A stretch of DNA of 64,000 bases from Pedobacter sp. ASV28 (GTDB lineage Bacteria > Bacteroidota > Bacteroidia > Sphingobacteriales > Sphingobacteriaceae): NCBI RefSeq assembly GCF_016428855.1, contig NZ_JAELTN010000014.1:33076-97075 (forward strand). Direction: 5' to 3'. The notes below the pieces were generated by a model. It ran no database searches, had not been told where the DNA came from, and saw only the letters and a program-made list of their open reading frames with translations. How positions within the stretch are numbered: position 1 is the stretch's first letter; every line of letters begins with the position of its first letter. Position numbers and translations under genes: made by a program. Below are positions 36,120 to 44,956 of this stretch, piece by piece.

Positions 36120-37569
36120 AAAGTAATGGCGACATCAACCTAGCCAGCTGTTCTAAAAATTTAAGATATCCTCTTCTATTCTGCCACCTGAAAGGGTCAA
36201 TTTTTTCAGCGTTGGACAGGTCAATTTCAAATTGTTCGGCCATTCCCATAACAAAGTCCTTATCATATACAATGGCATTCACCTCAAAATTCAGGTCAAA
36301 ACTTCTGAAATCCATATTTGCCGTGCCAATCATGCCTACCTCCCGATCAATAAACAGAGTCTTTGCATGTATAAATCCCTTTTGATATTTATAGATTTCT
36401 ACCCCACAGTCCAACAAATCGCTATAATAAGAACTGGCCGCTGCATTGACCAATTTAGAATCAGAAATACCTGGCACCAATATCCTTACCCTTACACCGC
36501 TCAATGCAGCAATACTTAGGGCATCAAGCAGGCCATCACCAGGAATAAAATATGGGCTGGTTATGCAAATTTCTTTTTTAGCCGAATAAATGGCCTGTAA
36601 AATAGTAAACAAGATAACTGAATTTCTACTGTCAGGGCCACTGGCTGCAATCTGTAGCATTTTTCCTGGGTTTTGCTGTTCCGGTCTTCGGGGAAAGAAA
36701 TCTGCCGAGAGTTCCACTTTTTCCCCACTACAAAATTGCCAATCACAAAGAAAAACATATTGAAGGTACCAAGCACCAGTTCCTGTAATCTTCAAGTGGG
36801 TATCTCTCCAATATAAATCATTATTCTTATTCCCATTTATATATTTATCGCTCACATTTATCCCCCCTACAAATGCTACCTGACCATCTATTACAATGAT
36901 TTTTCTATGGTTTCGGTAATTGAGCCTATTTGCCAGCGCTACGAATTTGATCTTTAGGAAAGGCATAGCCTCTACCCCAGCCTGTTTTAACCGTTTTACT
37001 AATTTTCCTCTGATATCGCTACTGCCAAAATCATCGTATATAAACCTTACCGACACTCCTTCACCAACTTTTTGTATCAATACCTGTTCTATTTGTCTGC
37101 CTATGTCATCATCTTCATAAATGTAATATTCAAAGTGAATGGTCTTCTTTGCCTCTTTTAATGCCCCCAGTACTGCTGGAAACTTTTCTTCCCCATTATT
37201 CAATAGCTGGAGTTCATTATGGTAGGTAATTGGGCTAAAACTCTCCTTCAGCAACATTTTGGCAATATTCTGATGATTATTCAACGCTTCATTTCCTTTT
37301 TCAAAAGCCTCCTTAGAATAATTGCTTAGAATGTTCGTTAATCTGTTGGCCATATCTTCATCTTCAAATAGCTTTTTGGAATACATATTGTTCTTCCTAT
37401 AATTAATGCCAAATGAGAAATAAATAAAAATCCCTACAAATGGCAGAAAAACAATCATGAGCAGATAGGCCAAAGTCTTGGTGGTAGTACGGGTATCATA
37501 CACCACTCTTAAGCATACCGCTATCACAATAAGTACATAGACGATTTCACCTAGTAACAACCAATTCAT
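36118..37569 (-). CDS. cls: Cardiolipin synthase
   Basis: The 483-residue protein has two N-terminal membrane helices and two phospholipase D domains, with HKD-type motifs NHRKIIVIDGQVAFVGGIN (about residue 222) and HAKTLFIDREVGMIGTANMD (about 400). It is the bacterial ClsA type, joining two phosphatidylglycerol molecules to cardiolipin in the inner membrane. Full length, single gene. Confidence 0.95.
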   Translation of the reverse strand: MNWLLLGEIVYVLIVIAVCLRVVYDTRTTTKTLAYLLMIVFLPFVGIFIYFSFGINYRKNNMYSKKLFEDEDMANRLTNILSNYSKEAFEKGNEALNNHQNIAKMLLKESFSPITYHNELQLLNNGEEKFPAVLGALKEAKKTIHFEYYIYEDDDIGRQIEQVLIQKVGEGVSVRFIYDDFGSSDIRGKLVKRLKQAGVEAMPFLKIKFVALANRLNYRNHRKIIVIDGQVAFVGGINVSDKYINGNKNNDLYWRDTHLKITGTGAWYLQYVFLCDWQFCSGEKVELSADFFPRRPEQQNPGKMLQIAASGPDSRNSVILFTILQAIYSAKKEICITSPYFIPGDGLLDALSIAALSGVRVRILVPGISDSKLVNAAASSYYSDLLDCGVEIYKYQKGFIHAKTLFIDREVGMIGTANMDFRSFDLNFEVNAIVYDKDFVMGMAEQFEIDLSNAEKIDPFRWQNRRGYLKFLEQLARLMSPLL

Positions 37570-37718
37570 TTCATATAGTAGCTATAAACATCATTAGATT
37601 ATTAGATTAAATGTACGATCTTTCTCCTTCAAATGTCTAAACAAAAAAGAATACCTTGAAAAGCTATTGCACAATGACACCTTAAGCAAACAGCTGCAAG
37701 CCCCTCAAATTGATCATT

Positions 37719-38095
37719 TTAATCAGTTCTACTTACCCAATCAAGGGCTTCACCGAGCTTGTTCACGGCAAATCTTTAGCTTTGCCTGCTGTAATGTAAT
37801 GGAAGCCGTCTGTAAAATTCTTTACCGCTTTCTGATCGGCAACAATGGCTATTTTTTTGCATTGGCTAAAGTGCTTTATACCTGCCAGCATATCTTGAAA
37901 CCACGCACCTGCCGTGAAGTTTTCAACCTTGGTTTCCAACACGAGCATATAGTAAATTTCACTATACTTTTCAGCGAGAGACTGTAAGCCGAGCAATAAT
38001 ACTTTCTTAAGATCTTCTGCGTTAACCTGACCACTGGCCTTTACACCAAAAACATGAATTGGTAAGTTTTCTATAATTGTTAACATAAAAAACAT
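37719..38095 (-). pseudogene. STAS/SEC14-like (SpoIIAA-like) gene with a 3' frameshift
   Basis: The frame starting at 38095 (or ATG 38086) encodes LTIIENLPIHVFGVKASGQV, FTAGAWFQDMLAGIKHF and KIAIVADQKAVKNFTDGFHY, the usual SpoIIAA-like fold, but stops after AGKAKDLP at 37763. The normal family end appears in the next frame as VNKLGEALDWVSRTD, ending at the stop 37719-37721. A single missing base near 37765-37770 would explain this. The final helix is lost, so the protein is probably non-functional unless the base is a sequencing error. Confidence 0.8.
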
Positions 38096-38238
38096 CTAGC
38101 GATATGGATAACAACCCTATTTAACTAAGGTTTCATTTCTCTGATGTAAAAAATCATCAAGACAATAAAAATCAAGTTAGTTTTTTCCATTTTCAAAAAC
38201 CAAACAATTGATTTTGTGTTATAATTAAAATTATAGAC

Positions 38239-39570
38239 ATGGGACAACGCTACACTCGTTTTTGTTCTTGTGTATTGGCATTCCTGCTGATACTTGGGAG
38301 CCTAAATCTGGATGCCCAGGAAAAAAAAACAGAAATTTTAAGTGCTGCAGAAAGCGATCCCATAAAAATGGGATGGATGAAGGGGTCTCCGCCTCCCGCA
38401 GATCGGACGCTATACTTTGAGGATGGAAGCTTTTTCCAATTCCCTGCCCTTAGATGGAGCACTTCGCACATGCGACAATTTATGCCCACAACTAATGTTT
38501 CCCGTGGCTTGGGCAATGCAAATCCAATGGCTATCAATTTGATAAAAGAGATTGATCAGGTGAAGTTCATCCCTTTAGGAGAAAAAAAGCCTATTACTTG
38601 GGAAGAGTCTCTAAAAAAGGTTTATGCAGATGGTATTATTGTCATGCATCACGGAAAAATTGTATATGAAAAATATTTTGGTGCATTAAAACAAGATGGG
38701 CAGCATGCAGCCATGTCAGTTACCAAATCCATTACCGGAACCTTAGGTATCATGCTGGCTAGAGAAGGTTTAATAGATACCAGTAAGTTGGTTTCACATT
38801 ACATCCCTGAGCTTAAAAACTCAGCTTTTGGCGATGCCACTGTTAGACAAGTAATGGATATGACTACTGCGTTGAAATTCAGTGAAGATTATGCTGATCC
38901 AAATGCAGAAATCTGGCAATTTTCGGCTGCAGGAAATCCATTGCCAAAGCCAAAAGATTATAATGGGCCTAAGACCTACTATGAATACCTTCCCACTGTT
39001 AAAAAAAATGGGGTACACGGCGAAGCATTTGGCTATAAGACCGTAAACTCCGATGTTTTGGGCTGGATTATTACACGTGTTACGAAGCAGCCATTAGCTG
39101 AAGTTTTATCTGAGAAAATATGGCGCAAAATGGGCATGGAGCAAGATGCCTATTATTCTGTTGATGCGATAGGCACTGCATTTGCTGGTGGGGGATTTAA
39201 TATGGGTTTAAGGGATATGGCACGTTTTGGGCAACTTATTTTGAACCATGGAATAGGCAATGGAAAACAGATCATTCCAAAATCGGCCATAGATGACATT
39301 CAAAAAGGAGGCAATAAAAGTGCATTTGAAAAAGCTAACTACTCTCTACTTAAAGGTTGGAGCTACAGAGATATGTGGTGGATAAGCCATAATGAGCATG
39401 GTGCTTTTTGCGCACGGGGGGTGCATGGTCAAGTCATCTACATCGATCCAAAAGCAGATATGGTCATTGTGAGGTTTGCTTCAAACCCTATAGCCAGTAA
39501 TTCGGCCAACGATCCCTATTCGCTTCCTGCTTACCATGCCATCGCTAAGTTTCTCTTAACAAAAAAATAA
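38239..39570 (+). CDS. Serine hydrolase of the beta-lactamase/NylB type, secreted
   Basis: After a signal segment (FCSCVLAFLLILGSLNLDA) the 443-residue protein has a class C beta-lactamase-like fold. The nucleophile motif is SVTKS (Ser about 160) and GYKTVNSDVLGW the second active-site loop. The end ARGVHGQVIYIDPKADMVIV resembles the HGQ region of 6-aminohexanoate-dimer hydrolase (NylB) rather than KTG of beta-lactamases. Likely substrate: an amide or ester in the periplasm or outside. The SphA-like barrel gene starts 25 bp downstream, which suggests one operon. Confidence 0.85.
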   Translation: MGQRYTRFCSCVLAFLLILGSLNLDAQEKKTEILSAAESDPIKMGWMKGSPPPADRTLYFEDGSFFQFPALRWSTSHMRQFMPTTNVSRGLGNANPMAINLIKEIDQVKFIPLGEKKPITWEESLKKVYADGIIVMHHGKIVYEKYFGALKQDGQHAAMSVTKSITGTLGIMLAREGLIDTSKLVSHYIPELKNSAFGDATVRQVMDMTTALKFSEDYADPNAEIWQFSAAGNPLPKPKDYNGPKTYYEYLPTVKKNGVHGEAFGYKTVNSDVLGWIITRVTKQPLAEVLSEKIWRKMGMEQDAYYSVDAIGTAFAGGGFNMGLRDMARFGQLILNHGIGNGKQIIPKSAIDDIQKGGNKSAFEKANYSLLKGWSYRDMWWISHNEHGAFCARGVHGQVIYIDPKADMVIVRFASNPIASNSANDPYSLPAYHAIAKFLLTKK

Positions 39571-39595
39571 TCGCTCTTAACCCAAAACATTCATT

Positions 39596-40558
39596 ATGAA
39601 AAAAACAGCCCTTATGGTACTTCTGGTTATTTCTATTAGTCTACCCACTTTTTCGCAAGGTCATTACTCTGGTTCATCGTTTAATCCAGGCGACTACTTT
39701 GCACCTCATCCAGGTTGGATCATTCCAGTTTGGTACGGGTATGCAAATATGGATTACCATAATGCTGCAGGAAATAAATCGGATGTGCTTATTAACCCTG
39801 CACCAGGAAATCCTACCTCCCTTAACATTAAACAAAACGTGGTTACCAATTCTTTTATTTTAATGGCTATTTATGGTGGCAAAGGTAAAATATTGGGCGC
39901 CAATTGGGGAATGATGATTATTCCCACACTGAATAGTCCAACTGCCAGTATTGCTTTAGATTATTATTCTAGTCAAACGGGTTCTGGCAATTATGTATTT
40001 ACCAATAAAAGCCTAGGATTCGGCGATATGTATATACAACCTGTATGGCTATCGTGGACTAAAGGTAAATTTAGCTACGCCCTTAATTATAGTGCCTGGG
40101 CTCCTACAGGCCGATATAAACCGCACGACCTAGACAATGGAGGGCATGGCTATTGGTCTCACAACATTAGAGTAGCGGGAAATGTAAAAACAGATTCCAA
40201 GGTGAGTGTTACTCTCGCCGCCACAATGGAAATCAACCAATGGCAAAAAGATACAGACTTCAAAGAAGGAAGCCACTTGACATTTGATCTGGGAAGTTCG
40301 TATTTATTAAATAATAGAGGAGATATGGTCGGATTATTTAGTCATTATACCAGTCAGATTAGTGATGATAAAGGCACTAATGGCGGTTTTGTTTCCGATC
40401 GCATAGCAGGCATAGGTGGTTTTGTTTCTTATTGGATCACGCCAATGAAAGTTGGGGTGATGGCTAGGATCACTCAAAACTTTGCAGCAAAAAACAGGTT
40501 TGCTGGTACTGCTGTTCAGGCTGGAGTAAACATTTTAATTCCTAATGGATCACATTAA
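39596..40558 (+). CDS. SphA-like transporter barrel (phenol-degradation MetA-pathway family)
   Basis: The 320-residue protein has a signal peptide (ALMVLLVISISLPTFS) and a barrel fold of the SphA/Phenol_MetA_deg family: GDYFAPHPGWIIPVWYGYAN, FGDMYIQPVWLSWTKGKFSY and GRYKPHDLDNGGHGYW are characteristic, with GVMARITQNFAAKNRFAG near the end. Family members are thought to be outer-membrane channels for hydrophobic compounds. It is directly behind the serine hydrolase, so a substrate-import plus hydrolysis unit is possible. Confidence 0.8.
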   Translation: MKKTALMVLLVISISLPTFSQGHYSGSSFNPGDYFAPHPGWIIPVWYGYANMDYHNAAGNKSDVLINPAPGNPTSLNIKQNVVTNSFILMAIYGGKGKILGANWGMMIIPTLNSPTASIALDYYSSQTGSGNYVFTNKSLGFGDMYIQPVWLSWTKGKFSYALNYSAWAPTGRYKPHDLDNGGHGYWSHNIRVAGNVKTDSKVSVTLAATMEINQWQKDTDFKEGSHLTFDLGSSYLLNNRGDMVGLFSHYTSQISDDKGTNGGFVSDRIAGIGGFVSYWITPMKVGVMARITQNFAAKNRFAGTAVQAGVNILIPNGSH

Positions 40559-40640
40559 AACTTTTTAAGGAGTTAAAAGGTATATGCCCTTGGCTTGTTG
40601 TTGCCATCAGATTTTTTGTCGATTTTAGTAGCATAAAAAT

Positions 40641-41204
40641 ATGCTTACCTCCAAACTTGCCACTTACCGTCGAAAAAAAGGACTAACCCAAGAACAACTA
40701 TCTGAATTGTCTGGGGTAACCACAAGAACAATCCAACGTATTGAAAAAGGGGCTGTTGTTCCGCATATGCATACCTTAAAGATACTGGCCAACTGCCTAG
40801 ATATAGAAGCCAAACTGTTAATGGATGTACCGGAAAGTAATGCTGTACCTAAAGAAACGACAAAACAATTGCCCATAGTCCCTCTTTTTCACCTGCTTGC
40901 CCTTTTAGGACTTGGGTTTCCCATATTAAATATCATATTACCCTTTATCTTGTGGATCCTTAAAAAGGATGAAAACATTGATTTCGATAAACAGGGCAAG
41001 CAGGTGCTCAACTTTCATATTACCTTTACCATCCTGTTTTTTCCATCCATTGTTTTGATGGTTTATTTTTTCCCGGTAGGTTTCCCCTTAACCCTTCTAA
41101 TCTATGCTTTTATGGTCATCGTTACCCTGGTCAACTTATTCCGGTCTATCAACCAACCTGAGGTAAAATACCCCTTCTCTTATCCCTTCTTAAAGATGCA
41201 ATAG
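40641..41204 (+). CDS. XRE-family HTH protein fused to a DUF4870 membrane domain
   Basis: The 187-residue protein has an N-terminal XRE helix-turn-helix (about 5-60: KKGLTQEQLSELSGVTTRTI, then QRIEKGAVVP) and a C-terminal DUF4870 domain (KDENIDFDKQGKQVLNFHIT flanked by membrane helices). Such fusions are membrane-tethered repressor-like proteins of unknown function. It lies between the SphA-like barrel and a second serine hydrolase. Confidence 0.88.
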   Translation: MLTSKLATYRRKKGLTQEQLSELSGVTTRTIQRIEKGAVVPHMHTLKILANCLDIEAKLLMDVPESNAVPKETTKQLPIVPLFHLLALLGLGFPILNIILPFILWILKKDENIDFDKQGKQVLNFHITFTILFFPSIVLMVYFFPVGFPLTLLIYAFMVIVTLVNLFRSINQPEVKYPFSYPFLKMQ

Positions 41205-41320
41205 AAGTAATAGTCAAAAACAAGCCTTAAGACAACTTAAGGCCAATTTGTCGTGCAGTTGACGCAAAGATGTCGTTGTTTATCTTTTAATTTCATCAGA
41301 GATTTGATAAAAAACAAATC

Positions 41321-42475
41321 ATGAAAAAATTAATGACGACCTTATTTTGTAGTATTTACTTCATTTCATCTGCGCAGCAGGTCACTACAGTTAAACAGCT
41401 GAATGGCCAAACTATTTCTATGGCAACATTAACAGATCGGTTAGCCCATATTGTGGACAGTTCAAAAATTATAGGTCTACAAGTAGCCATCATCAACAAC
41501 AACCAAACTGTCTGGACAGGAAACTTCGGTTCTAGAAATATGGAAAAGGAATTGAAAATTGAAGACAATACCGTTATGTATGCTGCATCATTTACTAAAA
41601 CGATAAGTGCCTACTTATTTCTTCGCCTGGTAGAAAAAGGCATATTTAAACTGGATATACCTGTTCAACATTACCTAAAAAAACCGATAGGCCAATATAC
41701 CAAATGGAAAGATCTAGGCAATGATCCTGTTAGTTTTAATAAAATAACTTCAAGAATGCTTTTAAGCCATAGTTCAGGCATGCCTATATTACGAGGCTTA
41801 TACCAAGGGAAAGTCGATCTGATTGTCAGACCTGGCGAAAAATTTTACTATTCTAATGAAGGACTAAATCTGCTTGGCTTTATGATGGAAGAATATACGG
41901 GCAAACGATTAGAGCAACTGGCCAAAGAAGAGGTTTTTATACCATTGCATATGGACCATACTTCTATGATTTGGAATCCAGCATTTGAAAGTAACTTCTC
42001 TTTGGCCTATTATAAAGATGGAAAAATTTATGGGGCTGAAAAAAGACTTGAAAGCCGGGCAGCTGGTTCAATGGTCACCACTGCTTTTGATTATGCAAAG
42101 TTTGTGGTCAATTTGATGTTGAAAAAAGGCTTGTCGAAAGAATTATACACGCAAATGCTTTCTTCTCAAATCGATGTGAAAAGTAAACGCGGATTTGGTC
42201 CTTTAAGGGATAGCCTAACGCTTGAAAATGATAAAATCCATTTGGCTTGGGGACTGGGTGTTGGAGTATTCCAAAGCCAAGTAGGCCGTGCATTTTTTCA
42301 TACTGGTCATGGTGAGGCAAACCAAAACTACTTTGTCGCTTTTCCCCAAAAGGGCATTGCAGTGGTACTGTTAAGTAACAGTGAGAACTTTGAAGGTGTT
42401 TCAAATTTAATTTTAAGCACTTGTATTAGAGATAAATATTCACCTTTACGTTGGTTAGGCCATTTAGATAATTAA
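41321..42475 (+). CDS. Serine hydrolase, class C beta-lactamase-like, secreted
   Basis: The 384-residue protein has a short signal peptide (LMTTLFCSIYFISSA) and all three penicillin-recognising motifs: SFTK (Ser about 90), YSN in KFYYSNEGLNLLGFMM (about 175), and HTGHGE near 325 in place of KTG. This is the esterase/D-peptidase branch rather than a classical beta-lactamase. The substrate is not known. It is about 115 bp downstream of the XRE-DUF4870 gene and may be a target of it. Confidence 0.86.
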   Translation: MKKLMTTLFCSIYFISSAQQVTTVKQLNGQTISMATLTDRLAHIVDSSKIIGLQVAIINNNQTVWTGNFGSRNMEKELKIEDNTVMYAASFTKTISAYLFLRLVEKGIFKLDIPVQHYLKKPIGQYTKWKDLGNDPVSFNKITSRMLLSHSSGMPILRGLYQGKVDLIVRPGEKFYYSNEGLNLLGFMMEEYTGKRLEQLAKEEVFIPLHMDHTSMIWNPAFESNFSLAYYKDGKIYGAEKRLESRAAGSMVTTAFDYAKFVVNLMLKKGLSKELYTQMLSSQIDVKSKRGFGPLRDSLTLENDKIHLAWGLGVGVFQSQVGRAFFHTGHGEANQNYFVAFPQKGIAVVLLSNSENFEGVSNLILSTCIRDKYSPLRWLGHLDN

Positions 42476-42885
42476 AAATAAACAGGGGCAAATGATGATT
42501 AGCGCTATTTGCCCATTAAGTGTATACCTTATGTTACACATTACTCTTGCACAAACAAGGTATTAAATTCGATTGTTTAGCCTTATGGATGAGTTAAGAT
42601 GTTGGAAGAAAACCCGTAAATTAACTAATCAATACGTACACAGTTCATTTACCTTGATAGTATTTTTAACGAAAAATATTAGCCAATAGCTGATATATAG
42701 GGCATCGCTTTAAGAAAAAAATATTAATAAGACTAACACAAATAGGTTATAATGCTTAAATCGTACAAGCTTTCCCCTTAATTTAAAATATAGCCATTTG
42801 GCGATAAAAAATCGATAGCACAACATTCTTAAACTTAGGTTTACGCGATTACCATAGTACCCAATTCTAAATTAGACTCGCTCTC
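42476..42885. other. Intergenic region of 410 bp
   Basis: A hairpin GGGCAAAT / ATTTGCCC at 42486-42493 and 42507-42514 follows the hydrolase gene but lacks a T-run. A 34-codon ORF at 42585-42689 has no recognised relatives. The rest shows nothing I can assign. Confidence 0.4.
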
Positions 42886-43911
42886 ATGGAAATATGTCTT
42901 ACAGCAAAAAAAGATTTCAAAGGAATCGACATCACTAAATTCCTACTTGCCATTTTGGTTGTCGCTGGGCACACCCATCCTTTTAAAGACATCAAAAATC
43001 CTATATTTAATCAGCTATGGAATTCAATATTGCTTTTAGTTGTTCCTTATTTTTTTATGGCAGCTGGTTTTTGCCTCTTCTCAAAAGTGTATCAAAAAAC
43101 AGATAAAACATATCAATTAACCACCCTATGGTTTTACTTGAAAAGAATTGTTAGGTTATATGTATACTGGACCATCATATTTCTACCCATCACCATTTGG
43201 AGATATGCAACCGACAAATTGATATTTGAAAAAGATATTATATTGTTCATAAGAGGTACCTTTTTCTTTGGTGAAAATTATTACTCTTGGCCGCTTTGGT
43301 TTTTACTATCGATGATATATGCTATAGCCTTTATCTATTTTTTAACATTCATCAATCAGCAGGTGAGCACCATATTCTTGATTTCGATATTCGTTTTCAT
43401 AACAGCTATGTTATTTAATTATTTAGTGACTGGAGAAAGTGAAAACAAGTATTTATTAACGGTGGGTAAAGATGTAAAATATCTATTTTTAACTGGCCGA
43501 TTATTTACAGGCATGTTCTATCTTATGGTTGGAGGTTTGATCTCCATTAACAAGATAAGACCATCTGGTGCAATGCTGTTTTTTTTGGTAATAGTTGGCA
43601 CAATTTTCCAGTTTTTAAAAATTGAGATTATTTCGCCATTACTATTTTCCTTGTTACCCATAACCTTATTTTATTTAACCCTAAACCTCAAATTGGAGGG
43701 GTTGAAAAACAATCTCTTTTTAAGAAAATGCAGTACGGTGTTGTATTTTACACATATGATCGTATTCTTTTTATATACCCTAATATTTAAAGAATTTACC
43801 TATTTCGGTTGGGACGCTTTTTTGGTATCGGTTATTATACCTATCATGATTACACCATTGGTTATACGTTATGAAGAAAGATTGCCGATTTTAAAAAGCC
43901 TGTTCGGGTAA
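42886..43911 (+). CDS. Acyltransferase-3 family membrane protein
   Basis: The 341-residue protein has about ten membrane helices. It begins with the family signature: FKGIDITKFLLAILVVAGHT with the catalytic-type His at the end of the first helix, then LLVVPYFFMAAGFCLFSK, and WPLWFLLSMIYAIAFIYF. Family members acetylate or acylate surface sugars such as O-antigen and exopolysaccharide. No polysaccharide genes adjoin it, so it is an orphan of this kind. Confidence 0.85.
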   Translation: MEICLTAKKDFKGIDITKFLLAILVVAGHTHPFKDIKNPIFNQLWNSILLLVVPYFFMAAGFCLFSKVYQKTDKTYQLTTLWFYLKRIVRLYVYWTIIFLPITIWRYATDKLIFEKDIILFIRGTFFFGENYYSWPLWFLLSMIYAIAFIYFLTFINQQVSTIFLISIFVFITAMLFNYLVTGESENKYLLTVGKDVKYLFLTGRLFTGMFYLMVGGLISINKIRPSGAMLFFLVIVGTIFQFLKIEIISPLLFSLLPITLFYLTLNLKLEGLKNNLFLRKCSTVLYFTHMIVFFLYTLIFKEFTYFGWDAFLVSVIIPIMITPLVIRYEERLPILKSLFG

Positions 43912-43930
43912 TCTTAAGAATTTAACCCTA

Positions 43931-43997
43931 TTGCACTTGAACCTGTGACCAAGAGCTTATGAGATTACTTTGCTTTAACACCCAATAAACAATATCG
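43931..43997 (-). pseudogene. Decayed tRNA-Met(CAT) gene
   Basis: In the sense (minus-strand) direction the anticodon loop CTCATAA through the T-loop GGTTCAAG is recognisable: over 28 nt (43936-43963) it matches the intact tRNA-Met of this window at 23 positions. The T stem cannot pair and the acceptor arm is not preserved. I infer a dead tRNA gene. It lies between the acyltransferase and Tam-like genes. Confidence 0.6.
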
Positions 43998-44086
43998 CGG
44001 TTTGCATTCCAGAAACAAAAATATTATCTTAGTATGCCAATGGCCGGTTCAATAGTCCTAAACACTCTTTAAAAACAAAATCGCCT

Positions 44087-44854
44087 ATGCCTTGGGATCC
44101 CCAGATCTACGAAGAGTTTAAAAATGTTCGCTATCAACCCTTTTATGATCTAATGGCAATGATTAGATCTGATCACCATCAGCACGCCATTGATTTGGGA
44201 TGTGGAACAGGAGAACAGACTGCTATCCTTTCCGAAAAGTTTGGTAAGACCAATTTTATCGGTGTCGATTCATCTGTAGAGATGCTCGAGCATTCTAGCA
44301 GGCTAGCACACGCAAGGCTACACTTTATTCATGCCACTACCGAAGATATACTCCGTACCGGAGAGCAATGGGACCTCATATTCAGCAATGCGGCACTACA
44401 ATGGTCAGACCATCACCATATCCTTTTCCCTTTGTTGCTGCAACGGCTAAACACTGGTGGAGAATTTGCCGTTCAAATGCCTGTACAGCCTGAAAACATC
44501 CTCAACAGACTGCTTTTTGAACTGATACAGGAAGAACCATTCTACAGCCAGCTTAAGGGTTGGAAAAGAGAATCGCCCCTATTGAGCATTGATGAATATA
44601 CTCAGCTCCTTTTCGATGGTGGCCTCGAAAATCTGTCCATCATTCAAAAAGTCTACCCCATTATTGCACCCGACCATGAAACCCTTTATAATTTTATCGC
44701 AGGTTCTGCACTCATCCCCTACATGGATCGTCTTGATGAAGAACAGCGCAAAAAGTTTGCCTATACCTTCAAACAAAGGATAGCTGCACATTTTACCAAA
44801 CTGCCTGCCATTTATGCCTTCAAAAGGTTATTGTTGTACGGAAGAAAGCCATGA
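44087..44854 (+). CDS. Trans-aconitate 2-methyltransferase-like protein
   Basis: The 255-residue protein begins PWDPQIYEEFKNVRYQPFYD, the WDP-Y opening of Tam, and has SAM motif I AIDLGCGTGEQTAIL, GVDSSVEMLEHS and DLIFSNAALQWSDHH. Tam methylates trans-aconitate, an inhibitor of the citric acid cycle. The match in the N-terminal lid and motif I is good, but related methyltransferases share these features, so the substrate is moderately certain. Confidence 0.8.
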   Translation: MPWDPQIYEEFKNVRYQPFYDLMAMIRSDHHQHAIDLGCGTGEQTAILSEKFGKTNFIGVDSSVEMLEHSSRLAHARLHFIHATTEDILRTGEQWDLIFSNAALQWSDHHHILFPLLLQRLNTGGEFAVQMPVQPENILNRLLFELIQEEPFYSQLKGWKRESPLLSIDEYTQLLFDGGLENLSIIQKVYPIIAPDHETLYNFIAGSALIPYMDRLDEEQRKKFAYTFKQRIAAHFTKLPAIYAFKRLLLYGRKP

Positions 44855-44956
44855 GCTGCTAAAAGCAGACCGAAGTTTATAACGTGCTGTGGGAAAAGCA
44901 GGATACTACGTTGAATGTGCAAGATGTAAAAGGGGCATTACAACAAGGTATTCAAC

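Noticed and set aside
37667..37987. 106-codon plus-strand ORF
   Set aside because: It is the antisense shadow of the STAS-like pseudogene, whose minus-strand translation is clearly protein-like.
38239..39570. True class C beta-lactamase (AmpC)
   Set aside because: The SxxK motif is present, but the third motif is HGQ rather than KTG, which points to the NylB/esterase branch.
42585..42689. 34-codon ORF (MDELRCWKKTRKLTN start)
   Set aside because: The start faintly recalls four-helix-bundle proteins, but the rest does not continue the family; too short to support.
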